From CBDCWO01 sp965223405 (GTDB taxonomy: Bacteria > Bacteroidota > Bacteroidia > Chitinophagales > Saprospiraceae): DNA of 64,000 nt. The stretch lies in assembly GCA_965223405.1 (NCBI GenBank), contig CBDCWO010000006.1:3348001-3412000 (forward strand), given 5' to 3'. The translations under genes were made by a program, and so were the position numbers. Of this stretch, positions 26,213 to 34,606 are shown piece after piece; the first letter of the stretch is position 1, and the number at the start of each line of letters is the position of its first letter. A model generated the notes under the pieces. That model worked only from the letters and a program-made list of their open reading frames with translations. It had not been told where the DNA came from and made no database searches.

Positions 26213-27292
26213 TCAGGGCTTGTACAGAGCTCCGTTAATTGTATCTTTTCCCGCTCCGGTAAAAGAAGACAAACAGTTAGGTAAATCTTCAAGATACAGT
26301 ATTCCCATAAAAGCCATAAATATAGCTTCTTTGTATTCCAAAATTTCCGGTGGAGCCTTCACCATACGAATTGATTTTTTTGCCCCAAGATTATTTAATT
26401 CATGCATCAGGTGGGAATTATTGGTACCTCCTCCGCTAATCAGTACATGGCCGCCTTGAGGTAGATATTTTGTTATTTCATCGGTGAGCATTTTGGCTAT
26501 AAAAAAAGTGCAGGTTGCCAGTTTGTCTTTAACACCAATATCACTGTTCCATACGCTTTTCCCCATTTGATCAATCACATATTGGTTATCTAATGATTTG
26601 GGTGGTGGCAGGTGATAATAAGGATCTGTATTTAAGTCTACCCTTAGTTGTTCAGATACATGACCGTTGCGCGCCATTTCCCCATTGCGGTCATATTCAA
26701 GTCCGATTTGATTGGCGAGCCGGTTAAGGATTTGATTGGCGAAACAGACATCATAGGCAAGATTAATATCTTTTAGAAAGGTGATATTAGCAATTCCGCC
26801 GAGATTGATATAAGCATCATATCCGGGCAACAAATGGACATCGGCTATGTGGGCGAGAGGTGCTCCTTGTCCTCCCTGATTGACATCCGATGACCGTACA
26901 TCACACAAAACGGGAAATCCACATTCGCCGGCAACCGCTGCACCATGTCCCAACTGAACTGTATATTTCTTATCCGGATTGTGCAATAAGGTGTGACCGT
27001 GAGAAACTACAATATTCGGCCGCAGATTACCAGTACGACAAAAAGTATCAATTTGTTTGCCCAACCAAGATCCAAATTTGATATGTATCTCACTGAAGTT
27101 TTTCAAATCATATTGGGGAGCCTCCTTGAGTACCCTTTGCCATTCAACCGGAATAGGAATGGAAGATTTTTCTATTAATTCCCATTTCCACAATTCTTCA
27201 TGTTGCCAAAAAGAACAATAGGCGAGGTCTAAGGCATCCAATGAGCTCCCTGACATTGCTCCAATTGCAAATGATGGCTGGTAGGAATTCAT
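26213..27292 (-). CDS. anmK: Anhydro-N-acetylmuramic acid kinase
   Basis: A 359-residue sugar kinase of the ASKHA fold. It phosphorylates and hydrates 1,6-anhydro-MurNAc, released during peptidoglycan turnover, to MurNAc-6-phosphate. Motifs include FAIGAMSGSSLDALDLAYCSF (usual GxMSGTSxDGxD; Thr to Ser and Gly to Ala here), VVSHGHTLLHNP, LCDVRSSDVNQGGQGAPLAHIAD, INLGGIANIT and the C-terminal VLISGGGTNNSHLM. The frame runs 39 codons upstream, but family proteins start at this position, so I choose 27292. The next gene, an epimerase, follows 7 bp later. The role is cell-wall recycling in the cytoplasm. A nagZ or murQ gene is not in the window. Confidence 0.93.
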   Translation of the reverse strand: MNSYQPSFAIGAMSGSSLDALDLAYCSFWQHEELWKWELIEKSSIPIPVEWQRVLKEAPQYDLKNFSEIHIKFGSWLGKQIDTFCRTGNLRPNIVVSHGHTLLHNPDKKYTVQLGHGAAVAGECGFPVLCDVRSSDVNQGGQGAPLAHIADVHLLPGYDAYINLGGIANITFLKDINLAYDVCFANQILNRLANQIGLEYDRNGEMARNGHVSEQLRVDLNTDPYYHLPPPKSLDNQYVIDQMGKSVWNSDIGVKDKLATCTFFIAKMLTDEITKYLPQGGHVLISGGGTNNSHLMHELNNLGAKKSIRMVKAPPEILEYKEAIFMAFMGILYLEDLPNCLSSFTGAGKDTINGALYKP

Positions 27293-27762
27293 AACTTGTA
27301 CACTTTGCTTAAAAATCCAAAAATAAGCTTTACTAAATAGACCTACGACATGCTGCTGCAAATAATAACTGAAGATTATCTGAGAATTGTAAATCGAGTG
27401 GTCATGCATAAATACAGGATACCTGATTTCTGGTCATACGAGTTTTCCAATACAACTTTGTAGTATTTAGATATCCAGATGCTGATTCTAATCTCTAATG
27501 GCTGAAATGACCATAGTCTTCTTACTTTGATTCAAACAGCCAGTCTATTCTGAACAATAGGTTCAAGACGTTGCTTTGTGCGCAGGGTTGAAGATGGTTT
27601 TTAAACGATTTCAAAGACTCATTCCAGTTATTCTTAAACATGAAGGATAATCTAAGAATTTATTGAGTTCATTGGGGAAATCAGGAAGTTCGCCTAAAAT
27701 TTTGGAAACTTTGAAAACATTATTTGTTTCCTGTGGTTTAAGTTGTCTACATTTGCAACCAA
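27293..27762. other. Intergenic region between anmK and the efflux operon
   Basis: 470 bases between divergent genes. The right end holds the tetR promoter (27723-27755). A near-palindrome TACAACTTTGTA lies close to 27450. Otherwise nothing gene-like is seen. Confidence 0.5.
27723..27755 (+). promoter_or_regulatory. Promoter of the tetR-RND efflux operon
   Basis: TTTG at 27723-27726, a 21-base spacer, then TACATTTG at 27748-27755: a full match to the Bacteroidota TTTG-N19-21-TAnnTTTG promoter. The tetR ATG begins at 27763, only 7 bases past the box, so transcription would start at or next to the A of the ATG, giving a leaderless or nearly leaderless message. Confidence 0.8.
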
Positions 27763-28383
27763 ATGAAGCAAGCCGAAAAAATTTTAACTGATTCCAAACA
27801 GCTCTTTATGCGTTATGGTATCCGGAGTGTAACCATGGATGACATTGCCAAACACCTGACCATATCAAAAAAGACCCTTTATCAATTTTTTCGAAACAAA
27901 GAAGACTTGATTGACAAGATCCTGGTAGACCATGTATCCCAGGAGAAGATATTGATAGAGAAACTGCAAGACAATTCTGAAGATGCGATAGATGAATTGT
28001 TATCCCTGGTGAAGTATGTAATAACCACTCTTAACAATCTGGCTCCAACAGTGATGTATGATTTAAAAAAATACTACCAAAAGCCATTCCACAAGTGGGA
28101 TTGTTTCCACCGCGATCATATTTATGAGGTCATCCAAAAAAACCTGGAAAGGGGGGTTAACGAGGAGTTATACCGTGATGACATTAAACCTCAGATTCTG
28201 GCTCGTATTTATGTAGAATTTAGCATTCTGGTGACCAATGGGGAAATATTTCCCCCGGATCAGTTTCAGCCGAAGCATTTGTACCGTCAGTTTATTAAAT
28301 ATCATATCTATGGCATCATAAGTGAGCAAGGGAGAATTAAGTATTACAAACATTTAGCTAAACATTTTGAAGAAAAACTATGA
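27763..28383 (+). CDS. TetR/AcrR-family transcriptional regulator
   Basis: A 206-residue TetR-family protein with the helix-turn-helix at residues of about 20-50 (RYGIRSVTMDDIAKHLTISKKTLYQFFRNKEDLIDKIL) and a ligand-binding C-terminal domain. It heads an efflux operon and overlaps the TolC-type gene by four bases (ATGA), so it likely represses its own operon and is relieved by a pump substrate. The promoter (27723-27755) places the transcript start at the ATG, and the operator is expected around that site; no clear inverted repeat is visible there. The divergent anmK is unlikely to be a target. Regulatory logic is inferred from position. Confidence 0.93.
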   Translation: MKQAEKILTDSKQLFMRYGIRSVTMDDIAKHLTISKKTLYQFFRNKEDLIDKILVDHVSQEKILIEKLQDNSEDAIDELLSLVKYVITTLNNLAPTVMYDLKKYYQKPFHKWDCFHRDHIYEVIQKNLERGVNEELYRDDIKPQILARIYVEFSILVTNGEIFPPDQFQPKHLYRQFIKYHIYGIISEQGRIKYYKHLAKHFEEKL

Positions 28384-29768
28384 CTAAAATGAACAAATAT
28401 TTTCTTTGGGTTTGTTTTCTGGTGATTTCACTACCTGGTTATTCACAGCAGAGTTTTACACTAGAAGAGGCAATCCGGTACGCCTTTGCTAATTCTACGG
28501 AGTTAAAATTGGTAGATCAGGATATTACTGATGCGGAAGGTCAAATCCTGGAATATAAATCCATCGGAATTCCCAAAGTAAATGGCAGCGTGGGATATCA
28601 GTACTTCATCAATATCCCTACCCAAATTTTACCGGATTTTCTCGGACCTGCTGTTGACGGAAGGCTGGTAAATTACAGTTTGATTGATGAATCGGAGGTT
28701 CTACCACCTTCTGCCAAAGGACTACCGGCCCAATTTGGTACTAAAAACAATCTTTCGGCCGGAATCGATATCAATACGCTGATCGTTGACGGTTCTTATT
28801 TTATCGGATTAAAAGCAGTTAGAATGGCCCGTGATCTGGTACGCCGCCGTCGCGCTATCACCGAGCAGGACATTAGGAGAAATGTTACGGATGCCTATTA
28901 TTCGGTATTGATATCAGAAAAAAATAAGGAAGTTCTGGTCAATAACATTAGCAACCTGGAAAAGACCTATTTGGAAACCAAAGCGATATACGAAGGTGGA
29001 TTTGCTGAAAAACTGGATGTAGAAAGATTACAACTGTCTCTGGATAATTTGAATCGGAATCTCGATAATGTAAACCGGTTAATTAATATTGGTAGAAATG
29101 TACTAAAATTTCAAATGTCTTTTCCCTTGGATCAAGAGATCATTTTGGCCGATGCATTTGATCTACTTTTTGCGTCTATTCAGGAGGACCAGTTGGTCAA
29201 CGAAATCCTAGATATGGAAAACAGACCGGAGTTCCGGGTTCTGAGCATTTCGGAAGAGGTTTACAAATTGAATGTACAGAGATACAAAGCAGGATACTTT
29301 CCTTCTTTGCGGGGTTTTGCCAGTTTCTCTGCAGCTTTGCAACGGAATAAATTATTTGATAAGGATGATAACAACTGGTATCCATCATCATTGGTAGGTC
29401 TTACACTGGATATTCCAATTTTCGATGGTTTGGATAAAAAGGCAAAAATTGCCAGATCCAAAGTAACACTAGAGAAAACCTATTTGCAAAAAGAGGCATT
29501 GACTAAAGCGGTTTCATTGGAAGTTAAAAATGCCAAAGAATCGTTGATCAATGCCCAGTCAAGTTTATCGGCAGCGGAAAAAAGCTTACAACTAGCCGAA
29601 AAAATTGTTAATACCAGCAAAATAAAATTTCGTGAGGGTGTGGGATCAAGTCTGGAAATTGTCCAAAGCGAGCGGGAGCTCTATGAAGCTCAGGCCAATT
29701 ATCTCAATGCTCAATACGATTTATTAGTCGCCCATAAAAATTTAAAATTCGCCTTTGGTGATCAATAA
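28380..29768 (+). CDS. TolC-family outer-membrane efflux channel
   Basis: A 462-residue TolC/OprM-type protein with a signal peptide (LWVCFLVISLPGYSQ, about residues 10-24). Two homologous halves of long helices follow, with SFTLEEAIRYAFANSTELKLVDQDITDAEGQI and a C-terminal VGSSLEIVQSERELYEAQANYLNAQYDLLVAHKNLKFAFG. It forms the trimeric outer-membrane exit duct of a tripartite pump. The first half carries an unusually long insertion (about residues 80-115, with an acidic and proline-rich DFLGPAVDGRLV), as found in Bacteroidota members. It sits between the regulator and the adaptor; the start overlaps tetR by four bases. An ATG three codons later is an alternative start. Confidence 0.93.
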   Translation: MTKMNKYFLWVCFLVISLPGYSQQSFTLEEAIRYAFANSTELKLVDQDITDAEGQILEYKSIGIPKVNGSVGYQYFINIPTQILPDFLGPAVDGRLVNYSLIDESEVLPPSAKGLPAQFGTKNNLSAGIDINTLIVDGSYFIGLKAVRMARDLVRRRRAITEQDIRRNVTDAYYSVLISEKNKEVLVNNISNLEKTYLETKAIYEGGFAEKLDVERLQLSLDNLNRNLDNVNRLINIGRNVLKFQMSFPLDQEIILADAFDLLFASIQEDQLVNEILDMENRPEFRVLSISEEVYKLNVQRYKAGYFPSLRGFASFSAALQRNKLFDKDDNNWYPSSLVGLTLDIPIFDGLDKKAKIARSKVTLEKTYLQKEALTKAVSLEVKNAKESLINAQSSLSAAEKSLQLAEKIVNTSKIKFREGVGSSLEIVQSERELYEAQANYLNAQYDLLVAHKNLKFAFGDQ

Positions 29769-29782
29769 ACCTATGCTATAAA

Positions 29783-30979
29783 ATGAAACAAATGAAAAAA
29801 TTCCTATTACTCGTGATTGGACTCTCCTTTACAGTGATGGCTTGTAATCCGGTTGGAGGAAATCAAGACTCCGCATCACTGCCGACTGATTTGAGTGGTT
29901 TAAATCAATTGTTGGAACAAAAAAAGTCGGAATCCAAACAGTTGGTTGAAGAGATTGCTCAGATAGAAGCAAAAATTGCTGAGTTGGATCCGCAAAGTCA
30001 GGAGGTTGTGCGGACTTTAGTAACTACTGAGGTCGTGACCAAAACCACCTTTGAACATTTTGTAACCATCCAGGGAAATGTAGAATCCGATGACCTGGTC
30101 AATGCCAGTAGTGAAACCGGAGGTAGAATTGTCAAATTGAGAGTCAAAGAAGGGCAAAGGGTCTCCCGCGGTTCGTTAATTGCTGTGGTCGATATGGAAA
30201 CCCTAAAAAAGCAAATTCAGGAAATAGAAACTTCTCTGGATTTGGCTAAGATTGTGTACACCAAACAGTCTAAGTTATGGGAGCAAGAAATAGGTTCTGA
30301 AATCCAATATTTGCAGGCCAAAAATAATAAGGAACGTCTCGAGAAGAGTTTGGAAACTGCAAAAAGCCAATTAAAGAAAGCCAATATCTATGCGCCAATA
30401 ACCGGAGTTGTGGATATGTTGTTTTTAAAAGAAGGAGAAATGGCGGCTCCGGGATCTCCGATAGTGCAGATATTGAATACGCGTCTGGTAAAAGTAGTGG
30501 CTGAAGTACCGGATCGATTTTTAGGTAAAGTGAAGAGAGGTGATCGCGTCAAAATCCTGTTTCCGGCCATAGATCGGGAAGAACTTGCCCGTGTCACTTT
30601 GATCGGAAGGACGATTAACCCGGCCAATCGGACCTTTACGGTCGAGGTGGAAATTCCCAATCGCGAAGGGATATTAAAACCCAACTTACTGGCAGAAATG
30701 CAGTTCAAAGATGAAGAAATACCGGAATCCATAGTGGTGCCTTTATACCTTGTCCAACAAGAGGTAGGTGGAAATAAATATATGTTTGTCCGGGATAAAA
30801 ACGATCAGGGAGATATTGCAAAAAAAGTGTTGGTAACCACAGGATTGAGTTACAACGACCAAATAATTATCAGCGAAGGAGTATCGGAGCAAGATGAGTT
30901 AATTATTGAAGGAGCCCTTGGATTGTCCGACCAGGAACCTATAGAAATTGTTGAACCCGTTATTTCGAAAGTACAATGA
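29783..30979 (+). CDS. Periplasmic adaptor (membrane fusion) subunit of an RND pump
   Basis: A 398-residue adaptor of the HlyD/AcrA type. It is a lipoprotein by its lipobox (VIGLSFTVMACNP, Cys21). A coiled-coil segment follows at about residues 40-75 (LLEQKKSESKQLVEEIAQIEAKIAEL), then the biotinyl-lipoyl half domains (ASSETGGRIVKLRVKEGQRVSRGSLIAVVD and APITGVVDMLFLKEGEMAAPGSPIVQI). The beta-barrel and membrane-proximal domains come after. An N-terminal coiled coil preceding the lipoyl domain is typical of Bacteroidota RND adaptors. It ends with ATGA overlap into the pump gene, so they are coupled. It links the inner-membrane pump to TolC. Confidence 0.93.
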   Translation: MKQMKKFLLLVIGLSFTVMACNPVGGNQDSASLPTDLSGLNQLLEQKKSESKQLVEEIAQIEAKIAELDPQSQEVVRTLVTTEVVTKTTFEHFVTIQGNVESDDLVNASSETGGRIVKLRVKEGQRVSRGSLIAVVDMETLKKQIQEIETSLDLAKIVYTKQSKLWEQEIGSEIQYLQAKNNKERLEKSLETAKSQLKKANIYAPITGVVDMLFLKEGEMAAPGSPIVQILNTRLVKVVAEVPDRFLGKVKRGDRVKILFPAIDREELARVTLIGRTINPANRTFTVEVEIPNREGILKPNLLAEMQFKDEEIPESIVVPLYLVQQEVGGNKYMFVRDKNDQGDIAKKVLVTTGLSYNDQIIISEGVSEQDELIIEGALGLSDQEPIEIVEPVISKVQ

Positions 30980-33900
30980 AAGAAGAAACCAACGATATAA
31001 ACAAAAAGGTTAAAAGGACGTTCCCTTTGACCAATTTAGCAGTCGATAACGCGACCAGTATTTTTATTCTGACCTTCATGATCTTTCTTTTTGGTATCCA
31101 ATCGTATAACCGGATGCCCAAGGAACAGTTTCCGGAAGTTTCTTTTCCTCAGATTTATGTAAACACACCCTATTTCGGAAACTCAGCTGCGGAAATTGAA
31201 AACCTGGTAACACGTCCGATTGAAAAAGAAATTCAGGGTATTACCGGATTGAAAAATGTCACTTCAACTTCGATGCAGGACTATTCGGTGATTGTAGCCG
31301 AATTTGAATCGGATATTGATATAGACGTGGCCTTGCGTAAATCCAAAGATGCAGTTGACCAAGCCAAAAGTGAGCTGCCCACCGATTTGACTCAGGATCC
31401 TTTTGTTACCGATATTAACCTTTCGGAATTGCCGATCATGACCGTAAACGTATCCGGAGATTTTGCGAATGATGAATTGCGTAATTATGCCGATTACATC
31501 AAAGACCAACTGGAAGATGTAAGCGAAGTATCCAAAGTGGATATGAAAGGGGATTTAGAAAGAGAGGTGAACGTGGATGTGGATATCTACAAAATGCAAG
31601 CTATGGAAGTGAGTTTTGGAGATATTGCCAACGCGATTTCTTCCGAAAACTTGAACATGAGTGGTGGAGAACTGGTTAATAACGATTTTCGCAGGGCTGT
31701 GCGGGTTGTAGGCCAGTTTGAAAGTATGGAAGAGTTGGAAAATATGATCGTAAAGAGTGAATTCCAAAATCCGATTTACCTGAAAGATATTGCTACAGTA
31801 ACCATGGGATACAAGGAAAGAACCAGCTACGCCCGTTCGGATGGATTGCCGGTCATCTCATTGGATGTGATTAAGCGAAAAGGAGAAAATCTATTGGATG
31901 CGTCTGATCATATCAAGGAAACCGTAGAGTTGGTAAAAAAGGATCTTCCGGAGAGTTTAAAGATATCGATTTTCAATGATCAATCCATCAATACTCGAAC
32001 ACAGGTTTCCAATTTGGAGAACAGTATAATCTCTGGGGTAATCCTGGTTGTGTTGGTTCTGCTTTTTTTCTTGGGGTTAAGGAATGCGATGTTTGTGGGA
32101 TTAGCTATACCCTTATCCATGTTAACCGGGATTATGTGGCTGCACATTACCGGGACGACTATGAATATTGTGGTGTTGTTTTCTCTAATACTGGCTTTAG
32201 GTTTGTTAGTGGATAACGCCATCGTGGTGGTAGAAAATATATATCGATACATGCAAAACGGATATGACGGGATAACGGCGGCAAAATTAGGAGCAGGAGA
32301 GGTGGCTCAACCTATTATTTCATCTACGGCAACCACCCTGGCAGCCTTTCTTCCGATTGCGTTTTGGCCGGGATTGATGGGAAGTTTTATGAAATACCTA
32401 CCCTTAACCTTAATAATTGTCTTGACTTCATCTTTATTTGTTGCTCTTGTGATTAATCCGGTTTTTACCTCAAAGTTGATGAAAGTAGATGAACGAGCTC
32501 AAGATCCGAAGAAAAGAATTCGCAAAAGAAAAAATATCATTTATGGCTTCATCCTGACGTTGGCTTTTGCTTTTCTATCTCATGTAGCCGGGGTGATGTG
32601 GATGCGAAACCTGTTAGTTATTGTGGCTATAGTTGCTGTGATTAATTATTTCATCTTGCGTAATGGGGCTTTTTATTTTCAAACCAAACTATTGCCGATC
32701 CTGGAACGCTGGTACGATTACTTTATCCGTTTTGCTCTTAAGAAGTACAATCCGATTTTTTTCTTTCTGGGTACTATTTTTTTGATGGTTTTCGCTATGA
32801 TGTTGTTAGGAGCGAAGATGCCCAAAGTGGTATATTTTCCTAATACCGATCCATTGTACGTCAATGCATTTGTGGAGCTACCTTTAGGTAAAGATATCGA
32901 AGCGACAAATCGATATATGCGGGAATTTGAAGGTAAAATTGCTGATGTAGTAGAACCTTACGGTGAAGTCGTGGAAGCGGTATTGTCACAAATTGGTGAA
33001 AACACCTCTGATCCCAATAGTCCTCCGGAGCCGGGAGCTTCTCCTAATAAAGCCAGGCTCACAGTATCTTTTGTCCCTTCCGAAGATCGAAATGGAGTCT
33101 CCACTGTACAAATCATGGAAGAAATCCGAGCCTCACTCACGGGTTATCCGGGAGTACAAATAGTCGTAGACCGTAATGCAAACGGTCCGCCAACCGGCAA
33201 ACCTATTAACCTTGAAATCAGGGGAGAGGACTTGATTAAATTGATAGAAATGAGTGATGGAATCATTAATTATTTTAATCAGGCCAATATTCCGGGAATA
33301 GAGGAATTGAAAGCGGACGTAAAGTTAGGGAAACCGGAGTTGGTTGTTAATATTGACCGGGAAGCAGCTCGCAGATTTGAACTGTCTACCTATTCGATCG
33401 CCGATGCACTGCGAACCTCGATATTTGGCAAAGAAGTCAGCAAATTTAAAGACGGAGAAGAAGATTACCCTATTCAACTGCGGGTAGATCCCAAATATCG
33501 CAACAAGATTGATGACGTTCTTAATCAAAACATCACATTTCGAAATATGGCTACGGGTAAGATCTCCCAAGTGCCGATAAGTGCGGTAGCCAACTTCGAT
33601 TATAGCTCTACTTACAATTCGATAAAGCGAAAAAATTCCGACCGCATGGTCACTATCTTTTCAAATGTGTTGGAAGGATACAATGCCAATCAAATCGTCG
33701 GAGAATTGAAAACGCTCATGGAGGAGTATGAACTGCCGGAGGGATTTTCGTATGAATTTACAGGAGAGCAACAACAACAGATGGAAGATCAAGGATTTCT
33801 AACGTCAGCGTTTCTCATAGCTATCTTTTCCATATTTATTATTATTGTAGCTCAATTTAATTCGCTGGTTTCTCCATTTATCATCATTCTTTCGGTGCTC

Positions 33901-34443
33901 TTCAGTACTATCGGTGTCTTTTTGGGTTACGCATTCGGTGGTAGAGATATCGTGATTACGTTTACCGGGATTGGGATCATCTCGCTGGCCGGAATTGTTG
34001 TCAACAATGCCATTGTTTTGATTGATTACATCAATCTTTTAATTCGCCGTAAGAAGAAAATGAAGAACCTGGATGTCACGGATAAATTATCCAACCGGGA
34101 TTATATGGAGGCGATCGTAGAAGGAGGTGCCACCCGGCTGAGACCGGTATTACTGACGGCCATAACTACTGTATTGGGCTTGATACCCTTGGCTATCGGC
34201 TTCAACTTCAACTTTTTCACATTTGTAAGTAGATTGGACCCTCAGATATTTGTGGGTGGTGATAATGCAGCATTCTGGGGCCCCATGGCCTGGACCGTAA
34301 TTTATGGGCTGGTGTTTGCCACCTTCTTGACTTTGGTGGTGGTTCCGGTTATGTTTTGGTTAGCCCATCGCACCAAAGAAGCCGTTTGGAGTTTGCTTTT
34401 TAATTCTAAGGGAAAGGCTAAGGTGAAAATCGCTAAAACTTAA
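30976..34443 (+). CDS. RND-family efflux transporter, inner-membrane pump
   Basis: A 1155-residue HAE1/AcrB-like resistance-nodulation-division pump that exports small molecules with proton antiport. The first membrane helix follows a short N-terminal tail (LAVDNATSIFILTFMIFLFGIQSYNRMPKEQFPEV). Motifs include LGLLVDNAIVVVENIYRYMQNG (membrane Asp pair region), the periplasmic porter domains and, in the second half, GIVVNNAIVLIDYINLLIRR and GATRLRPVLLTAITTVLGLIPLAIG. The length exceeds the typical 1040 because of an insert (about residues 510-560, RAQDPKKRIRKRKN...) carrying two extra hydrophobic stretches between membrane helices. The substrate is unknown. It is the last gene of the operon. 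Confidence 0.95.
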   Translation: MKEETNDINKKVKRTFPLTNLAVDNATSIFILTFMIFLFGIQSYNRMPKEQFPEVSFPQIYVNTPYFGNSAAEIENLVTRPIEKEIQGITGLKNVTSTSMQDYSVIVAEFESDIDIDVALRKSKDAVDQAKSELPTDLTQDPFVTDINLSELPIMTVNVSGDFANDELRNYADYIKDQLEDVSEVSKVDMKGDLEREVNVDVDIYKMQAMEVSFGDIANAISSENLNMSGGELVNNDFRRAVRVVGQFESMEELENMIVKSEFQNPIYLKDIATVTMGYKERTSYARSDGLPVISLDVIKRKGENLLDASDHIKETVELVKKDLPESLKISIFNDQSINTRTQVSNLENSIISGVILVVLVLLFFLGLRNAMFVGLAIPLSMLTGIMWLHITGTTMNIVVLFSLILALGLLVDNAIVVVENIYRYMQNGYDGITAAKLGAGEVAQPIISSTATTLAAFLPIAFWPGLMGSFMKYLPLTLIIVLTSSLFVALVINPVFTSKLMKVDERAQDPKKRIRKRKNIIYGFILTLAFAFLSHVAGVMWMRNLLVIVAIVAVINYFILRNGAFYFQTKLLPILERWYDYFIRFALKKYNPIFFFLGTIFLMVFAMMLLGAKMPKVVYFPNTDPLYVNAFVELPLGKDIEATNRYMREFEGKIADVVEPYGEVVEAVLSQIGENTSDPNSPPEPGASPNKARLTVSFVPSEDRNGVSTVQIMEEIRASLTGYPGVQIVVDRNANGPPTGKPINLEIRGEDLIKLIEMSDGIINYFNQANIPGIEELKADVKLGKPELVVNIDREAARRFELSTYSIADALRTSIFGKEVSKFKDGEEDYPIQLRVDPKYRNKIDDVLNQNITFRNMATGKISQVPISAVANFDYSSTYNSIKRKNSDRMVTIFSNVLEGYNANQIVGELKTLMEEYELPEGFSYEFTGEQQQQMEDQGFLTSAFLIAIFSIFIIIVAQFNSLVSPFIIILSVLFSTIGVFLGYAFGGRDIVITFTGIGIISLAGIVVNNAIVLIDYINLLIRRKKKMKNLDVTDKLSNRDYMEAIVEGGATRLRPVLLTAITTVLGLIPLAIGFNFNFFTFVSRLDPQIFVGGDNAAFWGPMAWTVIYGLVFATFLTLVVVPVMFWLAHRTKEAVWSLLFNSKGKAKVKIAKT

Positions 34444-34484
34444 TCTTGCGTTCAATCCTGACCAAATGAGAAAAGATATTTTTT

Positions 34485-34545
34485 AACCACTAAGGACATG
34501 AGATGTACCCAGGGATTGTCCTGTTTCTTCATGCCCTTAGTGGTT
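34485..34545. repeat. Long palindrome between convergent genes
   Basis: AACCACTAAGG (34485-34495) is an exact inverted partner of CCTTAGTGGTT (34535-34545), and CATGA/TCATG extends the stem by five pairs after a single mismatch, with a loop of about 27 bases. It is located between the convergent RND pump and TonB-receptor genes. T residues precede rather than follow the hairpin, so it is not a standard terminator. Similar AACCACTAAGG-containing elements recur in Bacteroidota intergenic DNA in my recollection. Confidence 0.6.
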
Positions 34546-34606
34546 TCTTGATAAATCAGGTTGATTCAGATTTACCAAATATGCTCGAATCATTAAATTT
34601 CAAAGG

